From the NCBI GenBank assembly GCA_050084985.1, contig JBITNC010000001.1, positions 87,358,001 through 87,422,000 on the forward strand: a stretch of DNA of 64,000 nt. The letters run 5' to 3'. Positions 23,502 to 33,880 of this stretch are shown here, piece by piece (the first letter of the stretch is position 1; every line of letters starts with the position of its first letter). Below the pieces are notes generated by a model. It searched no databases, was not told where the DNA came from, and saw only the letters and a list, made by a program, of their open reading frames with translations. The stretch is from Nageia nagi. Its lineage: Eukaryota; Pinophyta. Position numbers and translations under genes: made by a program.

Positions 23502-24400
23502 ATGGGAGACTCTTTTACATCTAAGCATATCCTATATGGTTGCAACTTTGGAATTTGAGAACCTAGGATGAAAGAACTTCAAGCACGAGAACTTTAGATG
23601 ATTATTAGTGAAAACTAAGTCACCCCATCAGGGAAGAAGAAACTTGAAGCTCATAATACAAAGAATGATTTGAAAACTTCTATGATCCTTCTTGTAGTTT
23701 TAGATGAGATCCTCCTTATGATATCTTCTTTAAACTTTGCAAAAAAAGCTTGGGATAAACTAAAGAGTATCTACTTTAGCACCAAAACCTTTAGGAGGTT
23801 TACCATTCTTTATAAGTTACCACAATCATGTCAAGAAGAAAAATAAAGTGTGTCAATATATTTGAATAAGGTTATTGATCTTAGGACCCATCTTATAGGG
23901 TGTGGGTGCAATTGAATCAACGACGAGTTCTTAACTTTCATCATCTTTCAAAGCCTCTCTACTAAGTTTAGCCATTTTATGATAGTTATTGAAACTAAGT
24001 TTAATGATGATAAAGAAATGTTATCCTTGAAAAATTTGTCAAGGCTTCTCTTGAAACATAAGGAAACACTTAACAATAAAGCATTGATCACCAATCCTAA
24101 GGAACTTTCTATGGCACTAGGACCAATGAAACCTCATTTTAAAAAGAAGAGTCATAATAAAAAGAAGGGTTCTTATGATCCTAAGAAGGATTTTGGAAAT
24201 GGTGGAAACAAGATGAATTATAATCAAAATAAGTTCAAAAAAACCAAAGCTAAATTTGATAAAAATTATAATTTTTATGACATTTATGGTCATATGGAAG
24301 CTGATTATCGTAAGAAAAAGAAAGAATAAGATGAAAATTGTAACTTTTGTAGCATCTATGACCATAAAGAAGTTGAATGCTACAAGAAAAGAAATATCAA
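23502..24400 (+). pseudogene. Copia gag with zinc knuckle
   Basis: ATG at 23502 followed by GDSFTSKHILYGCNFGI. The body parallels the copy at 19992: EILLMISSLNFAKKAWDKLK near 23710, LNKVIDLRTHLIGCG near 23860, then LKNLSRLLLKHKETLNNK (open 23979-24329). A Lys/Asn-rich stretch follows. There are two zinc-knuckle positions. The first (about 24273-24310) has lost its Cys residues (YNFYDIYGHMEADY). The second, CNFCSIYDHKEVEC (about 24344-24385), keeps the CX2CX4HX4C spacing. Gag packages element RNA. Stops and frameshifts throughout. Confidence 0.85.
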
Positions 24401-24504
24401 AATGAAAAAAGATCTAAAAAACAAAACAAATCTAATAACAAGAAAAAGAATAAGAATTTTGCTTATGTTGTTACCTTTTCCTGTATGTCTCATTCTATGT
24501 CAAA

Positions 24505-25378
24505 TGATTGGATTTTTGATTCATGATACACTAATCATATGTGTTTTGAAAAATATAAATTTGAAAACTTTCATAAGTATAGAAAAGATGCAGTTATGAT
24601 AGGTGATAATTCAATCCTAGAAGTTCAAGGTATTAGGAGTGTGTGGTTACAAGTAAGAATTTTTGAGAATGTGCTTTATATACTTAAACTAATTATGAAT
24701 TTGTTTTTTGTAATTCAAATTACAATGAAAGGTTACTCTTTTGAGTTTACCTCACACTCTTGGTGCATGAAAAAGGATCTTGCCACTTAGGTGAAAGGTT
24801 CAATGAATGATGATCTTTACATTGTGGATCAATCTCCAACAAAGATGTGCCTTACAAGTGATGTTTGCTTTAAAAAAAATCTTTAATACCATAGATTAGG
24901 CTACTTAAACCATAAGAATATTCAAATCATGAAAGATCATGATCTTATGGAAGATTTACCTACAATATCACCTATAATTGCTCTTTATTAGAAGTGCATT
25001 CTAGGTAAAATGAATTGGCAAAAGTTTTTAAAAGATAAGGCAACTAGAGCAACTCAACCTATTCAGCTTGTGCATACAAATTTGATAGGTCTAATTCTAA
25101 CTAAGTTGCTTAGGAGAGTGTATTATGTCTTGACCTTTATTGATGAATTCAGTAGGATGATATTTGTTTATCTTATAAAGCACAAGGATCAAACCTTTGA
25201 TAGGTTCAAATATTTCAAAGCCTTGGTAGAAAATTAGTTTGGATTTAAAATCAAGATGTTAAGATCTGATAATGGGGGTGAGTATAATAATAATGAATTC
25301 AATAATTTTTGTATCAAGCATAGAATCAAGAGGCAATTTACTATCCCTTACACTTCTTAGCAAAATGGTATAACCAAA
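24505..25378 (+). pseudogene. Copia protease, pre-integrase and integrase N-part
   Basis: Protease: WIFDS then YTNHMC at about 24509, where the family has W--DSGAT-H(M/I); the Gly is replaced by a stop. FENVLYILKLIMNLF follows. GAG-pre-integrase: YHRLGYLNHKNIQIM at about 24890. Integrase: TNLIGL, YYVLTFIDEFSRMIFVYLI (open 25010-25237), then MLRSDNGGEYNNNEFNNFC and PYTS-QNGITK. Both the TFIDE and RSDNGGE catalytic Asp residues are visible. The frame ends at a copia LTR inserted at 25379 and resumes at 25886. Confidence 0.85.
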
Positions 25379-25880
25379 TGTTGGAATATATAATGCATTA
25401 TTGTAAAAGTTTTGTAATAATCCTCTTTGTAAATTCATTAATACTTAAGGGTATCATTATATACCTTAAGTATTTAAGTGAATATGATAATGTAACTTAT
25501 CCTACACTCTATATTATGACCATGCCCCTTGCGTAAAAAGGAGTTGCATATCATGCCTTTGTACAATGGTTAAAAAGATGATCCAAAGGAGGATTTTGAC
25601 CTATAAATAGAAGACCCTTTCTTTATGATCAAACACTAATTTGTGAAAAAAATTTGTGCTCTAGGATAGTGTTTAGGAGATGAAGTTAGGAGGATTGTAT
25701 GATAGTTACATTTGTGGTTGAAGTGAGATCTTGTTAGTGGATGTACTCTTAATTGAAGAAACCATTTTATATCTTGAGTTATTTTATGAGATTATTTATA
25801 TTTGAAATATAGATGTTAGTGTGAACTTCCATATGATCTTGTTAGATTAAGATTGTATTAGTTATATTTCAATCTTTTCA
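25379..25880 (+). repeat. Solo copia LTR inserted in the copia integrase (502 bp)
   Basis: Starts TGTTGGAATATATAATG and ends CTTTTCA, flanked by CCAAA (25374-25378) and TCAAA (25881-25885), a 4-of-5 target duplication. It is related to but clearly diverged from the host LTR: 'gtaaattcatta' with 'tataccttaagtattta', 'cctataaatagaagaccc', 'agatcttgttagtggatgta' and 'ccattttatatctt'. The integrase frame is continuous across it (NGITK before, ERIKPF after). It is a solo LTR left by LTR-LTR recombination. Confidence 0.8.
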
Positions 25881-25885
25881 TCAAA

Positions 25886-27905
25886 AGAAAGAATAAAACC
25901 ATTTAGGAAATGCCAAGATGTATGTTGGAAGATCTTCCTAGCTTCTTATGAGGTGAAGCTATAAATACTATAATCTACATCTTAAATAGGTTTCTTATGA
26001 AAGTAGTTAAAGGTAAAACTTTATATGAGGCATGGATAGGAAAGAAACTTAACATCTCTCGTTTTAAGGTCTTTGTTAGTTATGCCTATGCCTTTGTTAT
26101 TCCTAAAAAAAAGAAGAAGCTAGATAAGAGATCTGAAAAGTGTATCTTAATGGGCTATGATAATCAACATAGAGACTACAGGCTATACTAACCTTCATCC
26201 TATGTAATCTTTATTTCAAGGGATGTAAAGTTCAATGAACAACTTGAAGAGTTTGCTTCTTGTGAGAACCTTGATGAGGGTGATGATTCTTTTGTTGCAC
26301 CTAACTAGATGGATGCAAGTGTAAATTTATCACCTAACAAATAAAAATCTTCAATACAAAGGATAACAAGGAGTATGACCATTAATACATTCTTATTTAC
26401 CAAAATTCATAGTAAGAATGAGCTCTCATCATTCAAATAAGCTTCAAAGTATGAGTGTTGGATGAATGCAATGAATGTAAAGTATGAGGCTCTAATGAAA
26501 AATCAAACTTGGGATTTGATTCCTTATTCAAATGAACATAATGTGATTGGTAATAAATGGATTTACAAGGTCAAATATAATTTAGTTGAAGGGATTGAGA
26601 AATATAATTTAGTTGATTATGAGAAAACCTTTCCTCTAGTGGTAAAAATACCTACTGTTAGGGTAATTTTTGGTCTTTCAATAGCTCAAAGATGAAAATT
26701 TTTACAACTTGATGTTAAGAGTGCTTTTTTAAATGGTGAATTAGATGTGAAAATCTACATGAACTAACCAGAAGGATTTGTTATGGAAGGAAAATAATCT
26801 TTTTTTTATAAGTTAAAAAAGTATTTGTATGGACTTCAGTAAGCAACTAGGGCCTAGTACAAAAATACTTTAGGATAATTTGAGGATATTGGATTTTCTA
26901 AATGCTTCTTTAACATAAATATTTATGTGCTCAACTAAGGATAAGATTTAATATTGATTCTTCTTTTTTGTGGATGATCTATTTATTACTAGGAATAATA
27001 TAGCCTTCATACAAGACTGCATATCCAAACTTAAGGTAACTTTTGAAATAATTGATCTTGATATTTTACACTACTACCTTGGTATGAAAGTGTACCAATA
27101 TAAGGATTGCACTTACCTTATTTAATCCAAGTATATCTCATATATCTTACAAAATTTTGGAATAGAGGAGTTCAAGTATGCTATAATCCCAATTTCTTCT
27201 AAAATCACTTTATTTCAATGTCAACTCTCAATTGGTAGATGCTATGACTTATAGGAAACTAATTAGTATTTTTTTTTATTTAACTATCTTTAGGCTAGAT
27301 ATTTCCTTTTATATCAATTTGATGGCTCGATTTATGCAAAAGTTGTATGTTGAGCACCTCAATGTAGTTAAGCCAATTTTAAGGTATGTTGCAATCACTA
27401 AGGATATTTCTCTTAAGTATGATGAGTTTTCCTCATTTGTTCTCTTAGGATCATCTTATTTTGACTATGAAAGAGATAGAGATGATAAAAAAAACCTCTA
27501 TTTATGTGTTTAACATTGGTTCATATGCTATCTTTTGGGCATCCAAGAAACATCCTACTACTGCTCTCTCCACCACTAAGGATGAATATCATGCAATGTT
27601 AGTTGCAGCCCAAAAAGCCATTTGGTTGAGGCATATTTTGAAAAAATAGGGTATTATTAAGTTCATCCATATTTAATTTATTCATATAATCATATATTGC
27701 TTTATAAAAAAATCCTATTTTCCATTAGAGAACAAAGCATGTAAAACTCCAAGCCCACTTCATCAGAGAGAAGGTTTTGGATGGTGTTCTACACTTGCAG
27801 TGTTATCTATCAATTCTAAAATCTACTAATTTTTTCATAAAACCTTTTTCTAAATCTTAGTTATGTAAGCTTAGAGAGTCTATTAGGTTGGTGAAGTTTC
27901 CATTA
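25886..27905 (+). pseudogene. Copia integrase C-part, RT and RNase H
   Basis: Integrase end: GKTLYEAWIGKKLNISRFKV and KCILMGYDNQHRDYRLY (open 25997-26191). RT: WMNAMNVKYEALMKNQTWDL, GNKWIYKVKYN (open 26462-26695), LQLDVKSAFLNGELDVKIYM, KKYLYGLQ, then FVDDLFITRNN at 26967 with both catalytic Asp kept, and DLDILHYYLGMKV. RNase H: GSYAIFWASKKHPTTALSTT then KDEYHAMLVAAQKAIWLRHI (open 27461-27649), and the tail HVKLQAHFIREKVLDG near 27735-27785, the usual end of copia polyproteins. Frame changes are frequent and several tryptophan or glutamine codons have become stops. Confidence 0.85.
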
Positions 27906-28939
27906 AAAAAGAGTAAATATTGAATTCTTGTTGAATCCATTGTAATTTCTTCCTTCTTAATAAAATTGTTGAACATTTTTTAGTTTGTATACCTTATTTA
28001 TACATTCCTCTATTTGATGATTATAAGAATGGGATTAGCATATTAGTGATGAAATATAGTGTACCTCAAATCCAAGCACATTATATCAAAGAGAAAGTTC
28101 TTGATGCAAGAACTATAACTTTGTTCATCTAACTTTATCTCTCCTAATTTATTCACTAGCAGCTTTAGAAACTTTGTTTTGCACATTTCAAAAGTTTTTT
28201 ATAGTAGTGAAGTTATCCTTAAGGGAGAGTGAATTATAAATTATTATATTGAATTCATGTTTATAATGATAACTTCATCTCTAGGAGGCTATTTTGCTAT
28301 ATAGTGTTGATCTAAATGTACACTTTTATGGTTAGTTTGCTTTGTGTGAGGAACTCATGGTACATTTTGTTTTGTTATCACTATGTGAGGAATAAATATG
28401 TGTTTGTTGGCACTATTTGGTTATCCATATGTTATTTATATATATGTTTACTTTTTTTATTGATCAAACAATATTTCTATATATAGTAGATGACTATAAG
28501 TATTGGCTTGACATATTTGTGATGACTTACAGTGCATCATTGATCAATTTATGAATGGCATTACTTAGTTCATTTATCTTATGATTGATATGAATTTTAT
28601 ATGATGCATATAAATAATATTGTATATGAGCTTCTTGTAGCTTATAGGTTTTATATTGAGAATGCAGGTTAGTTACTTTGAGTGGGCAAGCTCATGGAGG
28701 CTCACATGTCAACTTAGTGTTGATCGACTACACTTACAATGAAACCAGTTGTGGTTAATGATTGTATTGTAAATCATTTTATCAAATGGTATTGTAATAA
28801 ATTTTAAAATAATATCTTACTTATTTCTCAATTATGTAAAAGTTTTTATCTTCATTTATATCTCTTTGGAGGATAGCTCTTCTTTACTCTATCTTTATTC
28901 TCTCTCTACATTCTATCCCAATATTACATTAAGGACAGG
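27906..28939 (+). other. Copia 3' region with a second, degenerate pol tail
   Basis: At 28058-28130 the reading VPQIQAHYIKEKVLDA repeats the pol terminus found at about 27735-27785 (VKLQAHFIREKVLDG), about 320 bp downstream, and both are followed by similar traces of the terminal helix. The rest (28240-28930) is untranslated, A+T rich and without a recognised motif. A short polypurine-like 'aaggacagg' precedes the 3' LTR. Confidence 0.55.
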
Positions 28940-29402
28940 TATTAGAATTTGTAATGTAGTATTTCTATTTAATGTAATATTTCTTTTTAATATGAATTCA
29001 CTTAATAATTAAAGTATCATTAGATACCTTAAAATATTCAGAGAATAAAAATAGGAATAGGATTAAAAATAGGTAAAAGATTAAATATAGAAAATAAATT
29101 AAATATAGAGTGGGTTTCTTCTTATAAAAAGAGAAGAACCCTCCCCTATCTAGTTACACAATTGTAATGCAAGCATTGCTATAGGTTTAGAGTTTGAGAG
29201 AGAAAGGAGAGATTTTGTAATAGAGGTAATTGAGAATAAGAAGATCTTAGTTAGTGGATGTAGTCCCAAGAAGGGAGGAACCACTTTATATTTTGTGTTA
29301 TTTGTGAGATTGGATTGAGTTAGTATGCTATAGTGTTGGTGTTAAAAGTGCCTTCTTGAGGTCTTGGTAGATTAGAAGTTAATTTATAAAGGGTTAATTT
29401 CA
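28940..29402 (+). repeat. Copia 3' LTR (463 bp)
   Basis: Starts TATTAGAATTTGTAATG and ends ATTTCA. Pairs with 20607-21073; shared blocks include 'agaagatcttagttagtgga', 'gaaccactttatat' and 'gtgccttcttgag'. The LTRs differ by several small indels and many substitutions, so the insertion is old. The next bases 'tcaag' are gypsy RT sequence. Confidence 0.85.
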
Positions 29403-29963
29403 TCAAGTTCAGGAAAGTTTCTAGATTTTATAGTTTCATAAAGAGGTATTGAAGTGGATCCCAAAAAGGTAAAGGCCATTGTTAGCATGACACCTCCCAA
29501 AAATCTTAAATAATTAAGAAGTCTCCAAGGTAAGATAAATTTAGTAAGGAAATTTATTTCACACCTTGATGATAAATATTTATCATTCAATCACTTGTTG
29601 AAAAAGGATGTCAAATTTGTATGGGATGAGAAATGTCAAAAAGAATTTGATAATATAAAATAATATTTGCTTAATCCACCCATCTTGGTCCCTATGGATT
29701 TTAGTAAAGAAGCATATCTTTACATATCAACCACAACATTTGCCTTGGGGGAAATGTTATACCAACAAGATGATGAAAATAAGGAAGGGGAAATCTATTA
29801 TCTCACTAAGACTCTCATAGATTACGAAACAAGGTACACTTCCATTAAAAAACTCTATTTTGGTATAGTATTTGCTATTGAAATATTGAGACATTATCTT
29901 TTATACTGCACTCCATATGTTGTTAGCCTAGTTAATCTATTAAAAAACCTCATAGCTAAGTAG
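29403..29963 (+). pseudogene. Tat element RT thumb and first RNase H
   Basis: Continuation of the RT at 18424-19054. SGKFLDFIVS and RGIEVDPKKVKAIVSMTPP, then LRSLQGKINLVRKFISHLDD and FVWDEKCQKEFDNIK are the connection region. RNase H follows in the open frame 29667-29963: PPILVPMDFSKEAYLYIST, with LGEMLYQQDDE, IYYLTKTLIDYETRYTSIKK and FAIEILRHYLL. This RNase H removes RNA from the RNA-DNA hybrid during reverse transcription. The usual catalytic Asp of the L-LY-D start reads as S-T (YISTTT), so it has lost a key residue. Confidence 0.85.
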
Positions 29964-30189
29964 CATTTATTAGGGAGAGTAGCTAAATGGTTAATATTAC
30001 TACAAGAATTTGACATCAATTTGGTAAAGCAAAATTTTGTTAAAGGCCAAGAAATCATAGATTTGATAGCAAAGTTTCCTTAGAATGATGGATTATGTTC
30101 CATGAAGTCCACATTTAGAGAATGGGTGTTGCAATGGAGCACATACATATTGTTATGGAGATCAATGGGATATCCTAGATAAATTTATA

Positions 30190-30680
30190 TGATTTTTAAA
30201 GGAAAAACCTAAGGCTTTGACATTGTACTTTGATGGATAAAAGTGCAGTTACAGAGTAGAGGCATGTATTGTATTGGTTTCACCTACAAATAATGTTATT
30301 CCTATGGAATATAAACTTGGATTTGAGTGCATTAATAATATGACAAAGTATGAAGCATTGATCCTAGGTTTGAGGGAAATTTCTATTTTAAATATAAAAT
30401 AATTATAGATATATTGTGATTCAAAGTTTTTTGTTAACCAAGTTACTAATATATACAATACAAAGGATGAGAAATTGGTCCCATACAAAATGGTAGTAGC
30501 TGATATTCTAAGTAAATTTGATAAGTACACCATCAAAAATATCCAAATAAAAAATAATAGGTATACATAAGAAATGGAAAATTTTGCCTCCTTGATGCCT
30601 ATTGATATAGAGGATGATGAAATAATCCTTAAAATTAAGAAACTAGGTATGATGTCTTGTATAGCTAAATATGGTTAAGT
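30190..30680 (+). pseudogene. Second (archaeal-type) RNase H of the Tat element
   Basis: Reads LTLYFDG then VEACIVLVSPTNNVIPMEYK, CINNMTKYEALILGLREISI, and IYCDSKFFVNQVTNIYNTKD, then YKMVVADILSKFDKYTIKNI. The D, E and D catalytic positions (YFDG, KYEAL, YCDSK) are all visible. A second RNase H downstream of the ordinary one is the hallmark of the Tat lineage (Ogre, TatI-III). A few stops replace Trp or Gln codons. Confidence 0.8.
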
Positions 30681-30859
30681 AGAGATATATTGTCTTACTC
30701 AATAAGGAATTTCTCCATTAGAGTATGCTAATATCTATAATTATTTAAAATATCAAATAATTCCATAACATTTTGATAGAAATGAAAAAATTAGATTAAA
30801 TATATCAACTCTCAAATATGACATCATTGGTGACATACCATATAAGAAATCATTTTATG

Positions 30860-31976
30860 GGGCTCTATTAAGATGTCTCACACATCATAAACTTGCAAAA
30901 ACACTTGAACAAGCACATGAGGGCTTATGCAGGGGAAATTTATTTGTAAAAGTATTATAAACTAATCTCTTGCACATAGGATATTACTAGCCTTGTATGG
31001 AAGAATATTGCAAGGACCATATTATAACCTACCTTCAATATCAAAAATATTTAAATATAAAAAAAACAATCAATACAAGAGCTAAACATAGTTGTTTCAA
31101 CATGGTCTTTGGCAATTTGGGGCATATATATAATTGGTTTCATCAATCCTCATTCAAGAGATAGGAACAAATTTATTATCATATCTACATAATATACAAC
31201 AAAGTGGGTAGAGGTAGCTCCAATGAATTCAATTACACAAGAAAAGATAAGAAAGTTCTTGGTTGAGAACATTATCATAAGGTTGATGTCCCACAATAAT
31301 TGATCATGGATAATGGGATGAATTGTAAAGGTAAAGATATGGAAGCCTTTTGTAAAATATTCCATATTACTCAAATGTTTTCTTTAGTTTATTATCCATA
31401 ATAAAATGGTCAAAATTGAAGCATAAAACAAAGTAATTAAGAACATTTTATCAAAAACATGGGATAGGTACAAGAGAGATTGGCATGAGCAATTTCCTTA
31501 TGCACTTTGGGTATATAAAAAAAGTGTAAGGAATGATATAGTGGAAAATTCATTCTCATTAGTCTATGGTGCTGAGGTTGTTGTACCATTATAATTAGAG
31601 ATCCCATATTTGAGAATCTCACTACATGGGGACATTTTATATGAACAAGTATAAAATACTAGATTACAACAATTGGTGATGAGAAAAGAATTCATGCAAT
31701 TGAACATCAAAAAGCATATCATGCAAAGCTAAAGAGAGCATTTGAGAAGAAGATCATGATAAAAATGTTTCAAGTAGGAGACTTGGTGTTAAAAGAGAAT
31801 ATTAACAAAAAAATTGCAAATGATAAAGTTAAAGGAAATTTTGAGCCAAAATTGGATAGGACCATTTGTTGTAATGGAAGCTACAAGATTAGGTGCATAC
31901 AAAATACCTTCAATGGATGGTAAATAAGAATAAAAAAAATTCAATGCCATGCACTTAAAATGCTTCTACACATGAG
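30860..31976 (+). pseudogene. Integrase of the Tat element
   Basis: The zinc-binding start is decayed (KTLEQAHEGLCRGN, then IGYY and CMEEYCKD). The core gives IMDNGMNCKGKDMEAFCK near 31305 (catalytic D of the second block) and YYP followed by NGQN where the third catalytic residue should be. The C-terminal segment has MFQVGDLVLKENI, NFEPK then WIGPFVVMEATRLGAYKIPS and FNAMHLKCFY, the usual end of Tat integrases. Integrase would insert the cDNA into the host chromosome. Many frameshifts. Confidence 0.8.
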
Positions 31977-32591
31977 ATAGTAGCTCCATACCTCATATAG
32001 TCATGATGCATAAGAATAAGGTATATGTATAATATTTTTAAATTTTATTTCAAGATTTAATTTTCCTTTTCATAAGGTGTCAACATTGTATCTCTACTTG
32101 TATGGTGTTGATGTTGTAAAAAAAAGAGAAGCAAGTATAATATCTATGGATCATGGATATAAAACACATGGTCATACATAGCCATTGATATGTCTATTAG
32201 GAGTTCACTTAAAAGAAAATCGATGATATAACTATTAGTGGGGATGTTGATGTTGACTAATACTTAATGAAAGATACATCTCATTGTGTATTCACATATG
32301 GTTATGCTTGCGACCGTAAAGCATAATATATACAAATCATGGATAAAAAATGTATGATCACCAATAGCCATCAATATGGTTGGTGAGAGTTCACTCACTC
32401 AAAAGCAAATCGATGATATAATTGCTAGTGGGGATGTTGACATTAATTCATACTCAATGGATGATGCATCTCACTATGTATCTAAAGATGTTGTAGGGTT
32501 TTTCTAACTTCCTTTCTATCACAAGGTATCTCTAATTTCTTCTTTGTTGTAGGTTATCAATAAAAAAAAGAGAAAAGAGAGAAAAAGGATG
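31977..32591 (+). repeat. Tat element 3' UTR: 186-bp tandem duplication and polypurine tract
   Basis: Two units, about 32134-32319 and 32320-32490. Each contains 'atcatggata', 'atagccat', 'gagttcact', 'aatcgatgatataa', 'tagtggggatgttga' and 'gcatctcac' or 'acatctcat'. The region ends with a purine run (aaaaaaaagagaaaagagag, 32563 onwards, then aaaaaggatga), a fitting polypurine tract for plus-strand priming. The expected 3' LTR start TGTAG is not found after it. Confidence 0.65.
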
Positions 32592-33880
32592 ATAAAAAAT
32601 AAAATTCTCAAAGCATCTACATCGTTAGTAATACTATTCCAATAGCATTGGTTCCATTCATTTCACCTCATATATAGTTCAAAGAAACAAAGCTCTATTG
32701 TATTAAAGTATGGATGCTAGAATGTTAGAGTCTCTAGTACTAGATACAAAGGAGCAATCACTTCCATTCTTGATCATAACAATAAAACTGGATTATGTAA
32801 TATTCATTTTACTATGTTGATAACCTAATTGAGAAGATGAAATTAAAGGCCATCAAATTTTTTTTTATTTGATTTATTCATCTTCAACAAGATTATTATG
32901 GATAAAAGAATCAATAATTGTGTTATATATCAATACCAAAAAAGGTGGATATATGTACCACCTCCTATGCCAACAAGACTAATACAATATGAAGTTGAAA
33001 TTTTTTTGAAAGAAAAATGATAGAAACACTTAATAAAATACCCATTTTATTACTTTACGTATAAATAGCATCATATCTTGAAGTTTGTTTCCCATTTTTT
33101 TTTTGTTAAATCGATTAATGAAAATTATATAATGTAAAAATATGTTAACAAAATTTCCACAACATCAAAAAAATAAAAAAAAATTCAATATTAGGCATGT
33201 ACATCAATATAGATTAGGAAAATAGGCTTAGTTTATAAGTTTTAGGAACAAAATCAAATCAAGATTATATAAATAATTAAATATAGAAATTTCAACCATA
33301 AAAGGATAAGGAACCTCATAAACACTACTAAAGATAATATAAGTAAATTGTTAAACATTATAAATATCATGAAGTTATTGAAGAAGATGACCAAAATACA
33401 ACCAAAAAGAAGTACAAGAAGATGTTGAAATAATGGTTGATGTAGAGAATAAAGGTAACAAGTACCAATCTAATGATCTTTCTTCTTATAAAATTGGTAT
33501 GGAAAGAATAAAAAAATTCAATGAGGTAGAATTTCATATTAAAAAAAATTAGTTTTTCATTCTACTAATTTTAAATAATATTGATTGTCACCAATTATAT
33601 AAAAGCATAATATGATATAAAAGCTTCTTATAAATATTTATTTAGATAAGTTTCCCAAAAAATAAAGTTTCAACATTTACCACCACTTATCTCTGATTTC
33701 CAAAGAGCTTAGAACATACATGATAAAGAAAAGAAAAAATGTTATATAAGTCAACAATTGGAAGTAGTTTCAACAATTCAACATCAAACTTAAGGTTCAA
33801 AGTTTACAACATAAGAGAATAAACATATTTAATACAAGGTAGTAGAAATTGATAAGATACTAGAAAAGGTAAATAATACT
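32592..33880. other. Unassigned DNA between two gypsy relics
   Basis: Expected to hold the 3' LTR of the Tat element and the 5' LTR or leader of the gypsy gag that follows, but I recognise neither. A+T rich with poly-T runs. No PBS-like TGGCGA or TGGTATC was seen. Confidence 0.4.

Larger units (their letters stand above)
20607..29402 (+). mobile_element. Ty1/copia element with two LTRs, nested in the Tat element
   Basis: 5' LTR 20607-21073, PBS for initiator tRNA-Met at 21079-21090, leader, gag, zinc knuckle, protease, integrase, RT, RNase H (to about 27905), a 1-kb 3' region and 3' LTR 28940-29402. Domain order PR-IN-RT-RH is diagnostic of copia. The flanks do not form a target duplication (left 'ccttt' in copia gag, right 'tcaag' in gypsy RT), which points to recombination after nesting. 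A foreign copia LTR (25379-25880) interrupts the integrase. All reading frames are broken. Confidence 0.85.
15128..32591 (+). mobile_element. Ty3/gypsy, Tat lineage, split by a copia block
   Basis: One element read across a gap: 5' LTR 15128-15751, PBS region, gag, protease, RT up to about 19054, interruption 19055-29402, then RT thumb, RNase H, archaeal-type RNase H, integrase to 31976, and a 3' untranslated region ending in a polypurine tract at about 32562-32591. Two features support one continuous element. First, the RT breaks off after KIF-IIKQCKLY (the helix before the thumb). Second, it resumes after the copia block at SGKFLDFIVS then RGIEVDPKKVKAI, the next block in gypsy RTs. The second RNase H after the first places it in the Tat lineage (Ogre/TatI-III), an inference from established lineage structure. 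No 3' LTR was found. All frames carry stops. Confidence 0.8.

Noticed and set aside
32615-32630. 'gcatctacatc' as the start of a minus-strand Tat LTR
   Set aside because: The following landmarks of the LTR (cctaaaaatgaa, aaaaaggggtt) are absent on that strand.
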